DNA from: Bacteroidales bacterium 52_46
GTDB lineage: Bacteria; Bacteroidota; Bacteroidia; Bacteroidales; Muribaculaceae
Assembly: GCA_001915385.1 (NCBI GenBank)
Contig: MNQK01000001.1
Coordinates: 186,001 to 250,000 of the forward strand
Length of the DNA: 64,000 bases
Reading direction: 5' to 3'
Positions 40,758-50,151 of the stretch are shown one piece after another; within the stretch, counting starts at the first letter, position 1, and each line of letters opens with the position of its first letter. The notes beneath the pieces are model-generated. The model was not told where the DNA came from and made no database searches. It saw only the letters and a list, made by a program, of their open reading frames with translations. The position numbers and the translations under genes were made by a program.

Positions 40758-41918
40758 TCAGCACATACGGTTGCGGTAATCCTCGTAGGTAAAGCGTCGC
40801 AGATATTCAAGCGAGCCGTCATGACGGGCAAGCACGATGTCGGGATGCTGCAGACCGTTGAACATGGTGGTCTTGACGGTAGTGTAATGGTTCATATCCT
40901 CAAGCGTAAGCCTGTCGCCCGCTTTGAGCGGCGCGGTAAACTTCCAGTCGCCCACATAGTCACCGCTCAGGCACGAATTGCCGCCGAGACGGTAAGTATA
41001 GAGCGCTGTGTCCTCATCTCCGTCGACACTCTCGCTGACAATCGGCTTATACGGCATTTCGAGCGTGTCGGGCATGTGGCATGCGAACGAGGCGTCGATA
41101 ATGGCTGTGCGCACCCCCTGGTTTTCCACGACATCCACCACCGAGGTAATAAGGTCGCCGGTACGCCACGTGAACGCGCTGCCCGGCTCGAGAATGACCT
41201 GCACGTGCGGATGACGCGCCTTGAAGTCATTGAGGAGAGAGATAAGATGGTCTACATCATAACCCTCGCGTGTCATCAGATGTCCGCCACCCATATTGAC
41301 CCATTTGACATTGTCGATCATCGCGCCGAACTGCTGCTCGAATGCCTCGAGCACCTTTGCCAGGTCGTAGGACGAGGATTCGCAAAGCTGATGAAAATGC
41401 AGACCCTCGATACCTTCGGGCAGCTTTCCTCCGAGCATATCGGCCGTAACGCCGAAACGCGAACCGGGCAACGCCGGATTGTATATGTCGGTCTCGATGA
41501 CCGAGCACTGCGGATTGACGCGCAATCCGGGCGACACATGATGTCCGTCGCCGGCGTTATGGACGTCAATATCTTTCCTGAACCGTAGATACTGGTCGAC
41601 AGAATTGAATGTGATATGCGAACTACCGGCGATATACTCCTTTATCGTAGCCGGAGTATATGCCGGACAATAGGCGTGCACGCGGTGGCCGAGCTCATCG
41701 TTGCCCAGCCGCATCTCGTTGATTGAGCTTGCAGTGCTCTTGAAGCCGTATTCACGGAATATGTCGAATGTGCGCCACAGCGCATTGGCTTTGAACGCCA
41801 TGATTATCTCTGCGCCCGTGAGCCGGCGCACGCGGTCAATCAGGTCAAGATTGCGGCGTATCTTGTCCTCATACACAATGTAGAACGGGGTCGGAAGCGA
41901 TGATATGTCGTGATTCAT
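40758..41918 (-). CDS. nspC: Carboxynorspermidine/carboxyspermidine decarboxylase
   Basis: A 386-residue PLP-dependent, alanine-racemase-fold decarboxylase. Motifs: 'IMAFKANALWRTF' (the PLP lysine), 'EGLHFHQLCESSSYDLAKVL', 'WVNMGGGHLMTREGYDVDHL', 'VILEPGSAFTW', and 'DASFACHMPDTLEMPYKP'. It catalyses the last step of the (nor)spermidine pathway used in most Bacteroidetes. The partner carboxynorspermidine synthase is not in the window. Confidence 0.94.
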   Translation of the reverse strand: MNHDISSLPTPFYIVYEDKIRRNLDLIDRVRRLTGAEIIMAFKANALWRTFDIFREYGFKSTASSINEMRLGNDELGHRVHAYCPAYTPATIKEYIAGSSHITFNSVDQYLRFRKDIDVHNAGDGHHVSPGLRVNPQCSVIETDIYNPALPGSRFGVTADMLGGKLPEGIEGLHFHQLCESSSYDLAKVLEAFEQQFGAMIDNVKWVNMGGGHLMTREGYDVDHLISLLNDFKARHPHVQVILEPGSAFTWRTGDLITSVVDVVENQGVRTAIIDASFACHMPDTLEMPYKPIVSESVDGDEDTALYTYRLGGNSCLSGDYVGDWKFTAPLKAGDRLTLEDMNHYTTVKTTMFNGLQHPDIVLARHDGSLEYLRRFTYEDYRNRMC

Positions 41919-41953
41919 TTTTTACCGTATTTATTTTTACTGTCGTAGACTGA

Positions 41954-44335
41954 TTATATGATTTTAAATCTTGCGAATTTAAGGAGAAGTGTCTTTATCT
42001 CGAGGTTGGAGAATTTAACGACGATGCGCGCGTTCACGCCTGACAGATCAAGTTCCTCTATCGTGCCGAGACCGAAACGTTCATGCTCAATCGACATCCC
42101 TTGCGCGAGTTCTCCGGCATCATGTACCCTGAACGAACCGTCGTCTGACGCCGAAGCATTGCGTGAAGATTTCGGGGCGGCAGGTCGGTCATTTTTCACT
42201 TGCCGGGCATTCGCGGAGACGCTGTCACGCCCGAAATATTTCGCGCGGTAATTGTCGGACGACGAATACGACGAAGCGTCGACTGACGATACGACCGGAG
42301 CCGAGTGGAATGAGTCTCGGTATTTGCCGACCGGGTCAAACGACGGCGCCGTGCCGAGCGCGTTGCCGTTGGTCACACACAGATAGCGTCCTTCGATGTC
42401 GCGCAGGAAGCGTGACGGCGAGCATGTCACGGTCTGGCCGTTGCGGAAGCGGCTCGATGCATAGCTCATCATGCAGTATTTCTTGGCTCGCGTGATTGCC
42501 ACATAGAGCAGACGGCGTTCCTCCTCTATTCCGGCAGGCGAGTCCGACGACATGGCCGACGGGAAAAGCTCCTCCTCCAGGCCGACAATGAATACATGGG
42601 CGAACTCCAGACCTTTGGCGGCATGCACCGTCATAAGAGTCACGCGCTCGGTATCCTCCTTGTCGACATCCTGGTCGGTAAGCAAAGATACCTGCGACAG
42701 ATACTGCGACATGTCCGGACAGTCGTTGCCCTCCTGCTCGCGCTGGGTCTCGGCGAAGTCCTTGACGCCGTTTAAAAGCTCCTGCAGGTTCTCCTGCTTG
42801 GAGATACTCTCCGGCGTATGGTCGGTTATGAGCGACGACAACAACTTAGTATCGCGGATTATCTTTACCGAAAGCTCGTCGACCGGCATTCGGGCTGCAT
42901 TCGCGTCGATAAACGACTGTATCATCATGCGGAAGTCGTTGAGCTTGCGTCGGGTGCCTGAATTCATGCCGAGCGTGTCCTCGTCGATGGTCGAGATGAC
43001 ATTCCAGATACTCTTGCGGCCGTCGATTGCGGCGCGTACAAGCTTGTTGAGCGTGGTGTCACCGATACCTCTTGCCGGGTAATTGATGATACGCCGCAAC
43101 GCCTCGTCATCGTCGGGATTGACCGTAAGGCGGAAATATGCTATCGCATCCTTCACCTCTTTGCGCTGGTAGAACGACAGGCCTCCGTATATGCGGTACG
43201 GGATATTGCGTTTGCGTAACGACTCCTCGAGGATACGCGACTGCGCGTTGGTGCGGTAGAGCACTGCATATTCGTCATATCCTTCCGGCTCCTCCCGCTT
43301 GAGGTTGGCAATATGGGTCGCCACCATGAAGCTCTCCTCATAGTCGCTGTAGCATTTCACCACGTCGATGCGGCTTCCCACCGCATTTTTTGAGAACACC
43401 TGCTTGGGTATCTGGTTGCGGTTTTTGGCTATGAGGGTATTGGCGGCGTTGATGATGGTCTGCGTCGAGCGGTAATTCTGTTCCAATTTGAATGTGGCGA
43501 GATTGGGATAGGCGTTGCGCAGATTGAGTATATTCTTGATATTTGCTCCGCGGAACGAATAGATGCTTTGCGCGTCATCACCGACGACGCACAGATTGTT
43601 GTCGCCCGACGTAAGGCGCGACACGATGAGATGCTGCGCGAAGTTGGTATCCTGATACTCGTCGACGAGTATATAGCGGAAAAACTCGCGGTAATGGTTG
43701 CACACGTCGGGATTGTCGCGGAGCAATACGTTGGTATAGTAGAGCAGGTCGTCGAAATCCATGACATTGGCTACGGCACAACGGCTCCTGTAGGCACGGT
43801 AAATCTGTGCCAGCAGCGGACGCCGGCTGCGGCGGTCGGCCTCGACAAGCTCGCGGTTACTCTCGTAAGCCTCGGGCGACAGCAACGCGTTTTTGGCCAT
43901 CGATATGGCCGACTGCACCACGTTGGGCTTGTACACCTTGTCGTCAAGCTCCATATCCTTCAGGATAGTCTTTATGAGAGCTTTCGAGTCAGACGTGTCA
44001 TATATCGTGAAATCGCTTTTAAATCCTATAAGCGCGGCATGACGGCGCAATATTCGCAGGAATATGGAGTGGAATGTACCCATCCATAATTTCGACGCGA
44101 TGTCGCCGCCTACAAGCGCATGTATACGTTCGCGCATCTCCCGGGCAGCCTTGTTGGTGAACGTGAGAGCCATGATGCGGTAAGGCTCGTAGCCCTTCGC
44201 CAGCAGGTGCATTATCTTGTAGGTGAGCACACGTGTCTTGCCCGAGCCTGCTCCAGCTATCACAAGCGACGGCCCGTCGAGATACTCCACGGCACGGCGC
44301 TGCTGTTCGTTGAGTTTGCTTAAATAATCTTCCAT
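41954..44335 (-). CDS. pcrA: UvrD/PcrA ATP-dependent DNA helicase
   Basis: About 793 residues from the ATG at 44335 ('MEDYLSKLNEQQ'). All SF1A motifs are present: 'IAGAGSGKTRVLTYKI', 'LTFTNKAAREMRERI', 'ILVDEYQDTNFAQH', 'VVGDDAQSIYSFRGA', 'KLEQNYRSTQTI', 'VTLMTVHAAKGLEF', and 'LLYVAITRAKKYCMM'. The C-terminal ~80 residues have the Tudor-like fold ('LAQGMSIEHERFGLGTIEEL') seen in PcrA. It acts in excision repair and in clearing replication blocks. A Shine-Dalgarno-like AGGAG precedes this start, which is preferred over 44380, the latter overlapping DUF4250. Confidence 0.95.
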   Translation of the reverse strand: MEDYLSKLNEQQRRAVEYLDGPSLVIAGAGSGKTRVLTYKIMHLLAKGYEPYRIMALTFTNKAAREMRERIHALVGGDIASKLWMGTFHSIFLRILRRHAALIGFKSDFTIYDTSDSKALIKTILKDMELDDKVYKPNVVQSAISMAKNALLSPEAYESNRELVEADRRSRRPLLAQIYRAYRSRCAVANVMDFDDLLYYTNVLLRDNPDVCNHYREFFRYILVDEYQDTNFAQHLIVSRLTSGDNNLCVVGDDAQSIYSFRGANIKNILNLRNAYPNLATFKLEQNYRSTQTIINAANTLIAKNRNQIPKQVFSKNAVGSRIDVVKCYSDYEESFMVATHIANLKREEPEGYDEYAVLYRTNAQSRILEESLRKRNIPYRIYGGLSFYQRKEVKDAIAYFRLTVNPDDDEALRRIINYPARGIGDTTLNKLVRAAIDGRKSIWNVISTIDEDTLGMNSGTRRKLNDFRMMIQSFIDANAARMPVDELSVKIIRDTKLLSSLITDHTPESISKQENLQELLNGVKDFAETQREQEGNDCPDMSQYLSQVSLLTDQDVDKEDTERVTLMTVHAAKGLEFAHVFIVGLEEELFPSAMSSDSPAGIEEERRLLYVAITRAKKYCMMSYASSRFRNGQTVTCSPSRFLRDIEGRYLCVTNGNALGTAPSFDPVGKYRDSFHSAPVVSSVDASSYSSSDNYRAKYFGRDSVSANARQVKNDRPAAPKSSRNASASDDGSFRVHDAGELAQGMSIEHERFGLGTIEELDLSGVNARIVVKFSNLEIKTLLLKFARFKII

Positions 44336-44351
44336 TCGTGCGTCAGCTCCT

Positions 44352-44534
44352 CTAAATGAATTTATTGAGAGCGGAGTCATAATGATAGTCTATCGAGGCT
44401 AATTTTGCGCGAAGTTCGTTCTCGTCGATATCGAGATCGTCGCACAAAGCATTGAGGGAGGGGTAAAAATCTCGGAGCTTCATGTTGACGAAACTCAACA
44501 GCATCACCGGGTCGGAAGGTATGTCACAGTTCAT
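44352..44534 (-). CDS. DUF4250 small protein
   Basis: A 60-residue protein from the ATG at 44534 ('MNCDIPSDPVMLLSFVNMKL', then 'RDFYPSLNALCDDLDIDENE'). It matches DUF4250, a short uncharacterised family of Bacteroidetes and Firmicutes. A longer frame from 44582 exists, but the family begins just before 'PSDPVMLLS'. It lies 16 bases before pcrA and heads the seven-gene minus-strand run. Confidence 0.85.
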   Translation of the reverse strand: MNCDIPSDPVMLLSFVNMKLRDFYPSLNALCDDLDIDENELRAKLASIDYHYDSALNKFI

Positions 44535-44652
44535 TTCTATTGCTTTTTTCAGTCCGTATATAATCGGTAGGTAAAGGTACAAAAAAACTTTCAGATGGCA
44601 AGAGGTGTTTATTTTAATATTGATATATCGACTTACCTAAAACAGAAAAATC

Positions 44653-44889
44653 ATGTCAGACAGATTAAGTTACGAAGAAAAGAAAGAGTTGCCCGACAGC
44701 GTGTTCGGACTGCCCGAACGCCGTGAATACCCCATGCCCGATGCCGCGCATGTGAAAGCGGCCGAGGCTTATTTCAGATATTGCCCCGAAGAACTGAAAC
44801 CGAAACTCGCGCGTGCCATTCTGGCCCGTGCACGTGAGTTCGGTGTCGACGTCGAAAGCCCGACGGTGCTTTCCTACGCCGAGGAATAA
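44653..44889 (+). CDS. Small conserved hypothetical protein (DUF6582-like)
   Basis: A 78-residue acidic protein ('LPDSVFGLPERREYPMPDAA', 'VKAAEAYFRYCPEELKPKLA', 'VESPTVLSYAEE'). The layout resembles short proteins annotated with DUF6582, but function is unknown. A strong hairpin terminator follows its stop codon, so it seems to be a single-gene transcript divergent from DUF4250. Confidence 0.7.
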   Translation: MSDRLSYEEKKELPDSVFGLPERREYPMPDAAHVKAAEAYFRYCPEELKPKLARAILARAREFGVDVESPTVLSYAEE

Positions 44890-44916
44890 ACAAATCCATT
44901 TGCCGAGCCAAAAATC

Positions 44917-44957
44917 AATTGCACACTTGCATCCTTTTTACCTGCAAGTGTGCAATT
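44917..44957. terminator. Hairpin terminator
   Basis: Perfect 15-base arms (44917-44931, 44943-44957; AATTGCACACTTGCA and its complement) with an 11-base T-rich loop, 28 bases after the small gene's stop codon. It separates this gene from the next transcription unit. Confidence 0.75.
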
Positions 44958-45014
44958 ATTATGTTTGCTTCGTTAACTAATTTTAAAATTTCTGTTTTGT
45001 TGATTAAAAAGGTT

Positions 45015-45022
45015 ACCTTTGC
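45015..45022 (+). promoter_or_regulatory. -7 promoter box for the acyltransferase run
   Basis: TACCTTTG matches TAnnTTTG and lies about 95 bases before the chosen start codon. It also shows that the longer frame opening at 45019 is not translated from its first ATG. Confidence 0.5.
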
Positions 45023-45114
45023 CGTTGCAAATGCAGATGAGGCTCGATTTCGCCCTGTGCATGGCAAACCGTTGTGTTTCTCTCTCATTTTTTAAGAGAC
45101 TGACAGTAATAGAA

Positions 45115-46278
45115 ATGACAAAAGAAGATTTTAGAGATATAGCTCCGTTTGACGACTCGGAGTTCAAGGAGAAGATGGCGTCGCTGGTCAATGAACCCGG
45201 CTTTGAGCACGCCGTTAAATACGTGTTGCCGATGGTCGACTATCCCGCGTTCGTGCAGCAGTTGCTCACCATCGAATCAAAGGACGCGTTCCAGCGCAAC
45301 ATAATGGTACCTTTCCTCGAGATGCTCGCGCAAAAGACTACATCGGGCATCACTATGGACGGTATTGATGACTGCCATCGCAAAGACACATTCACTTATA
45401 TTTCCAACCACCGCGACATCGTGCTTGACGCATCATTCCTCAATCTTTGTCTGTTGCGGCAAGGTTGTCGCACCGGCGAAATCGCGCTCGGCGACAACCT
45501 CCTCATATATGACTGGATAGAACGCCTCGTGAAACTCAACAAAGGATTCATCGTGAAGCGCAACCTGCGCATGCTCAAGGCATTCGAAGCCGCCAAACAG
45601 CTTTCGGCCTACATACGCTACTGCCACACCGACAAGCATGAGTCGGTATGGATAGCGCAACGCGAGGGACGCGCCAAGGACTCCAACGACCGCACTCAGG
45701 AATCGGTCATCAAGATGCTTGCACTCGCCGGAGGCGACTCGATAGTCGACTCGCTCATGACACTCAACATCTGCCCCACGACCATATCCTACGAATATGA
45801 CCCCAACGACTACCTAAAGGCTACGGAATTCCTGTGCAAACGGCGCAATCCCGAATATGTCAAGAGCCAGAACGACGACCTTCTGAGCATGGAAACAGGG
45901 CTTCTCGGCTTCAAGGGACGTATACATTATCAGGTAGCCCCCTCAATCAACGGGATGCTCGAAGGACTGCGCGGCATAACGGACAAGAACGAGATTTTCA
46001 GCTCGATCTGCGCCCATATCGACCGATGCATACACCGCGGCTATCATATATTCCCGGTCAACTACATCTGCTACGACCGCCTCAACTCCTCCCATCAGTT
46101 CGCCTACAAATATACCCCGCGCGACGTAGAGGCTTTCGACAGGTATCTTGACACCCAGATTGCCAAAGTGCGGTTGACCGATGTCACCGACGACGACCGC
46201 CAGTTCATGCGTCACATGATGGTGACCATGTACGCCAATCCGCTCATCAACAAGCTGAAAGCCGAAGAAGAGCAATAA
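45115..46278 (+). CDS. PlsC-like acyltransferase family protein
   Basis: About 387 residues from the ATG at 45115 ('MTKEDFRDIAPFDDSEF'). The acyltransferase signature N-H-x(4)-D appears as 'SNHRDIVLDASFLN' with 'IAQREGRAKDSNDRTQESV' as the second motif. In Bacteroidetes, relatives are annotated as glycerol acyltransferases and may act in lipid or lipid A-like assembly; substrate is not evident. First gene of the run to purM. Confidence 0.85.
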   Translation: MTKEDFRDIAPFDDSEFKEKMASLVNEPGFEHAVKYVLPMVDYPAFVQQLLTIESKDAFQRNIMVPFLEMLAQKTTSGITMDGIDDCHRKDTFTYISNHRDIVLDASFLNLCLLRQGCRTGEIALGDNLLIYDWIERLVKLNKGFIVKRNLRMLKAFEAAKQLSAYIRYCHTDKHESVWIAQREGRAKDSNDRTQESVIKMLALAGGDSIVDSLMTLNICPTTISYEYDPNDYLKATEFLCKRRNPEYVKSQNDDLLSMETGLLGFKGRIHYQVAPSINGMLEGLRGITDKNEIFSSICAHIDRCIHRGYHIFPVNYICYDRLNSSHQFAYKYTPRDVEAFDRYLDTQIAKVRLTDVTDDDRQFMRHMMVTMYANPLINKLKAEEEQ

Positions 46279-46306
46279 ACGGTTGCACATATAACAATCT
46301 CTGTCT

Positions 46307-47497
46307 ATGAGAATAAATATCGCAGGCATCATCATTCTGCTCGTCATCAATATCCTTGTCGACATCTACATTGCCCGTGCCATCAGAAAACGAATCAGAC
46401 CGCGGTGGCCGCTGATGGTCCATTACGCGATATGCGGCGTGTCACTGGCTCTGTTCACAATACTGTCTGTATGCATGCCTATAGCTGAACTGTCCGACGG
46501 CATGTTCTGCGTTTTTGCCTGGATACTGCTTGCTTTCATCGCTCTCATCGTTCCCCGTTACCTCTTCACACTGATTGATCTTTGCGCCCGCATACCTGAA
46601 TTGTTCCGGCACAGACGATGCCGTCCGGTATCCATAGCCGGAGGCGCAGTGGCAGTTCTGTCATTCGTAATGATAATATGGGGAGCGTGTGTCACGCGGT
46701 TATCCGTTCAGGTAAAAGAAATCGACGTTCCTGTCGACAATCTTCCCGAAGCCTTCGACGGATACCGTATCGCGCAGATTTCCGACATGCATGTCGGCAC
46801 ATACGGCGATGACGATTCCTTTGTAAGGAAAGTGGTGAAAGAGGTCAATGCCCTCGATGCTGACCTTGTGGTATTCACCGGCGATATAGTCAACCGTCAT
46901 GCCGACGAGATACGTCCTTTCACGTGTGCGCTATCGGAATTGAAAGGACGCGACAGTCAGTTCGCCATCCTCGGCAACCATGATTATGCCGACTATTATT
47001 ATCCCGACGACCAGCGTGCGCGGGAAAACGACCGTGCGCGTCTGATAAATTTCTACAGCCTCACTTCATTCGACCTCATACTCGACGACTACCGCACCAT
47101 ATACCGCGGCAATGACTCGATTATAGTAATCGGCGTAGAGAACATCGGCCAACCGCCTTTCCCCGCCTACGGCAATCTCGACATAGCCTACCCCACTCTC
47201 GACGACGACAACACCAAAATACTTCTCTCCCACGACCCGTCGCACTGGCACAACGACATTGCCGGCCACTCCGACAAGAACATCGCCCTGACCCTTTCGG
47301 GGCATACACATGCCATGCAGACACGACTGCTCGGCTGGTCGCCGGCTGCATTGATGCATCCCGAATGGGGCGGCCTGTATACTGATGACTCCGGCCGTCA
47401 CAGCCTCTATGTCAATATAGGCACCGGCACCGTAGGGACCCCGATGCGCATAGGCGCCACTCCCGAAATCACACTCATAACATTGCACAGGAAATAA
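46307..47497 (+). CDS. Membrane-anchored metallophosphoesterase
   Basis: A 396-residue protein. Four N-terminal transmembrane segments (residues 5-125) precede a calcineurin-like phosphoesterase domain: 'AQISDMHVGTYG', 'VVFTGDIVNRHADE', 'AILGNHDYADYYY', 'ILLSHDPSHW' and 'LTLSGHTHAMQTRLLGW', which give all metal ligands. Related enzymes (LpxG/YkuE-like) remove phosphate groups from lipid-linked substrates such as UDP-diacylglucosamine; the exact substrate is unknown. Located next to an acyltransferase gene, so a lipid role is plausible. Confidence 0.88.
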   Translation: MRINIAGIIILLVINILVDIYIARAIRKRIRPRWPLMVHYAICGVSLALFTILSVCMPIAELSDGMFCVFAWILLAFIALIVPRYLFTLIDLCARIPELFRHRRCRPVSIAGGAVAVLSFVMIIWGACVTRLSVQVKEIDVPVDNLPEAFDGYRIAQISDMHVGTYGDDDSFVRKVVKEVNALDADLVVFTGDIVNRHADEIRPFTCALSELKGRDSQFAILGNHDYADYYYPDDQRARENDRARLINFYSLTSFDLILDDYRTIYRGNDSIIVIGVENIGQPPFPAYGNLDIAYPTLDDDNTKILLSHDPSHWHNDIAGHSDKNIALTLSGHTHAMQTRLLGWSPAALMHPEWGGLYTDDSGRHSLYVNIGTGTVGTPMRIGATPEITLITLHRK

Positions 47498-47530
47498 CAG
47501 TAAACAATACATCCGCCATAATCTGCCGCC

Positions 47531-49672
47531 ATGACAAAAGCCGAATACATATCACGCGCTCTTTCAATCGCCGTCAACATGATCGAACCGACCATCGACC
47601 TTCTTGATGCCGGAGCGACAATCCCGTTCATCAGCCGCTACCGCAAGGAAATGACCGGCGGACTCGACGAAGTCACAATCTTCGACATCGAGAATCTCTC
47701 GAAAAAATATGACGAAATCGTAGCACGCAAACAATACGTACTATCCACCATAGAATCCGCCGGAGCGCTCACCGACGATATGCGCCGTGCTATCGAAGAA
47801 TCGTTCGACCCGACGGAAATCGAGGATATTTTCGCGCCGTACAAGCCGCGTCGCCGCACACGCGCACAGGCCGCCCGCGAAAAAGGTCTCGAACCACTCG
47901 CCGACGCCATCATAGCCAGTCAGCGCACATTCTCGTTCGCCACCGGTATCCCGAGTGCAATACTCAAGGAGATGAGCGCCGACGAGGCCTTGGCCGGTGC
48001 GTCCGACATCATTGCCGAACGGGTCAGCGACAACCCCGACAACCGCCGCGCCACGCGAAATGTGCTCGAAAAATACGCATCGGTCAATGTTGCCATTCCC
48101 CGCGGCAAAGGCGAAGAGGCGGAAAAATATCAGAACTACGACCATTTCTCGGGCAAGCTGTCGCGCCTGTCATCGCACCAGACACTCGCAATAATGCGCG
48201 GAGTCAACGAGGGTTTGCTTAAGATGAAAATCAGTGTCGACGATGAGCGGCTGCTCGACACAATCATACGCCGCATACTGCGACGCGACGCCAACAAAGA
48301 GGTGGCCGACTTCATCACCGGCGCCGTAATCGACGGCTACGACCGTCTGCTGCGCCCGTCAATCGAGAATGAGGTGCTCACCCAGGCCAAGGAGAAAGCC
48401 GACGAAGCCGCCATACGCAATTTCGCCGCCAACCTGCGGCAGATGCTGCTGGCGTCGCCGCTCGGCAACCGCCGCGTCCTTGCCATCGACCCCGGATTCC
48501 GTACAGGCTGCAAGGTCGTGTGCCTCGACGCCAACGGCGGCCTGCTCCATAACGATGTAATCTATCCTACGGCGCCGAAACTCGACATCAAGGGAGCGGC
48601 ACGCAAGATAGCCAACCTCGTCGAAGCGTACCGTATCGAGGCCATATCGCTCGGCAACGGCACTGCTTCGCGTGAGACCGAACGATTCCTCAAGACAATA
48701 TCATTCCCCCGTCCTGTCGAGATATTTGTAGTCAACGAAGGTGGAGCGTCGGTATACTCGGCGTCGAAAATCGCCCGCGACGAGTTTCCGGAATATGACG
48801 TCACCGTACGCGGGGCGGTATCAATCGGTCGCCGGCTGATGGACCCTCTTGCCGAACTTGTCAAGATTGACCCCAAATCAATCGGCGTAGGCCAGTATCA
48901 GCACGATGTCGACCAGAAAAAGCTCAAAGAGTCGCTCGACACCACGGTGGAGGCTTGCGTCAACTCGGTCGGCGTCGACCTCAACACGGCTTCCGCGCAG
49001 CTGCTGCAATATGTGGCAGGCATAGGCGCCGCGATGGCCGCCAACATTGTGGAATACCGTGCGGCCAACGGCGATTTCAGCCGCCGCGAGGAGATACTCA
49101 AGGTACCGCGTCTCGGAGCCAAGGCTTTCCAGCAGGCGGCCGGCTTCCTGCGTATTCCGGGCGGGACGAATCCGCTCGACAACACCGCCGTGCACCCCGA
49201 GAGCTACCCGATAGTCAAGGCTATGGCCAAAGATGCGGGAGTCGACATCGACAATCTCGTGAAACGCCCGGACCTCGTCAAAGCCCTCGACCTGAACCGT
49301 TACGTGACCGATACCGTCGGAATGCCAACGCTCAACGACATTGTCACGGAACTTGAAAAACCGGGACGCGACCCGCGCACACGTGCGAAAGCGTTTTCGT
49401 TCGACGAAAGCATATCGTCAATCGACGACCTGCTGCCGGGCATGGAACTCCCCGGTATCGTCAACAACATAACCGATTTCGGAGCGTTCGTTGACCTCGG
49501 CGTGCATGAGAGCGGACTGCTGCATCTGTCGCAGATTTCCGACAAATTCATAAAGCATCCGTCGGAAGCCCTCACGCTCTACCAGCATGTACGCGTCAAG
49601 GTGATTGAAGTGGACAAGCGGCGCAAACGCATATCCCTGTCGATGAAAGGGATACCGCAGGAGGGCATATAA
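47531..49672 (+). CDS. tex: Tex-family RNA-binding transcription accessory protein
   Basis: A 713-residue protein of normal length. It has an N-terminal Tex domain, a YqgF-like domain (about residues 315-445, 'RRVLAIDPGFRTGCKVVCLD'), helix-hairpin-helix repeats ('GVDLNTASAQLLQYVAGIGA', 'LKVPRLGAKAFQQAAGFLRI'), and a C-terminal S1 domain ('GIVNNITDFGAFVDLGVHES'). Tex binds RNA and affects transcription; details vary among species. Confidence 0.95.
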   Translation: MTKAEYISRALSIAVNMIEPTIDLLDAGATIPFISRYRKEMTGGLDEVTIFDIENLSKKYDEIVARKQYVLSTIESAGALTDDMRRAIEESFDPTEIEDIFAPYKPRRRTRAQAAREKGLEPLADAIIASQRTFSFATGIPSAILKEMSADEALAGASDIIAERVSDNPDNRRATRNVLEKYASVNVAIPRGKGEEAEKYQNYDHFSGKLSRLSSHQTLAIMRGVNEGLLKMKISVDDERLLDTIIRRILRRDANKEVADFITGAVIDGYDRLLRPSIENEVLTQAKEKADEAAIRNFAANLRQMLLASPLGNRRVLAIDPGFRTGCKVVCLDANGGLLHNDVIYPTAPKLDIKGAARKIANLVEAYRIEAISLGNGTASRETERFLKTISFPRPVEIFVVNEGGASVYSASKIARDEFPEYDVTVRGAVSIGRRLMDPLAELVKIDPKSIGVGQYQHDVDQKKLKESLDTTVEACVNSVGVDLNTASAQLLQYVAGIGAAMAANIVEYRAANGDFSRREEILKVPRLGAKAFQQAAGFLRIPGGTNPLDNTAVHPESYPIVKAMAKDAGVDIDNLVKRPDLVKALDLNRYVTDTVGMPTLNDIVTELEKPGRDPRTRAKAFSFDESISSIDDLLPGMELPGIVNNITDFGAFVDLGVHESGLLHLSQISDKFIKHPSEALTLYQHVRVKVIEVDKRRKRISLSMKGIPQEGI

Positions 49673-49685
49673 ACATCTATAACCG

Positions 49686-50099
49686 ATGGACGACCGACAT
49701 ACCACACAGGTGACAATAATGCTGGGGAGCAATACCGGCGACCGCAAAGCCAATCTTGACAATGCGGTGAAAGCACTGTCGGGTCATGTCGACAGGATAG
49801 CCGTGACCCGCGACATCGACAATCCCGATTTCACAGGCCGCGGACCCGATTATCTTAACCGTCTGCTCACAGGCACCACCACCCTCCCCCTTCACAGCCT
49901 GAAAGCCCTCCTGAAAGAAACCGAGACAGTACTCGGACGCGACCGCGCCACCCCCCGACTGGTGGCAATAGACATAGACATAGTGGTCTATGACGACGAA
50001 ATAGTCAAGCCGTCGGAATACACCTCCCCTCCCTGTCAGGCACTCCTCGCTGCCAAAAAAATCGGTGCCGATGATTGGGGATTGGGAAAAAATCGCTAA
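49686..50099 (+). CDS. folK: FolK-like HPPK, short divergent form
   Basis: A 137-residue protein matching hydroxymethyl-dihydropterin pyrophosphokinase: 'VTIMLGSNTGDRKANLDNAV' at the N-terminus, 'ETETVLGRDRATPRLVAIDI' and 'DIDIVVYDDEIV' with the paired Asp residues. It is shorter than the usual 150-165 residues and lacks much of the C-terminal 'H-P-x(2)-H-x-R-x-F' region, seen only as 'PPCQALLAA'. Activity is probable but not certain. It precedes cdsA, whose promoter box overlaps its stop codon. Confidence 0.75.
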   Translation: MDDRHTTQVTIMLGSNTGDRKANLDNAVKALSGHVDRIAVTRDIDNPDFTGRGPDYLNRLLTGTTTLPLHSLKALLKETETVLGRDRATPRLVAIDIDIVVYDDEIVKPSEYTSPPCQALLAAKKIGADDWGLGKNR

Positions 50100-50104
50100 C
50101 TTTG
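50097..50104 (+). promoter_or_regulatory. -7 promoter box for cdsA
   Basis: TAACTTTG overlaps the end of folK and lies about 48 bases before the cdsA ATG at 50152, supporting that start over the longer frame beginning at 50065. Confidence 0.5.
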
Positions 50105-50151
50105 ACGAAATTTCTCTCCGACATTGTATTTCTCTCCCAATCTCTTTGACT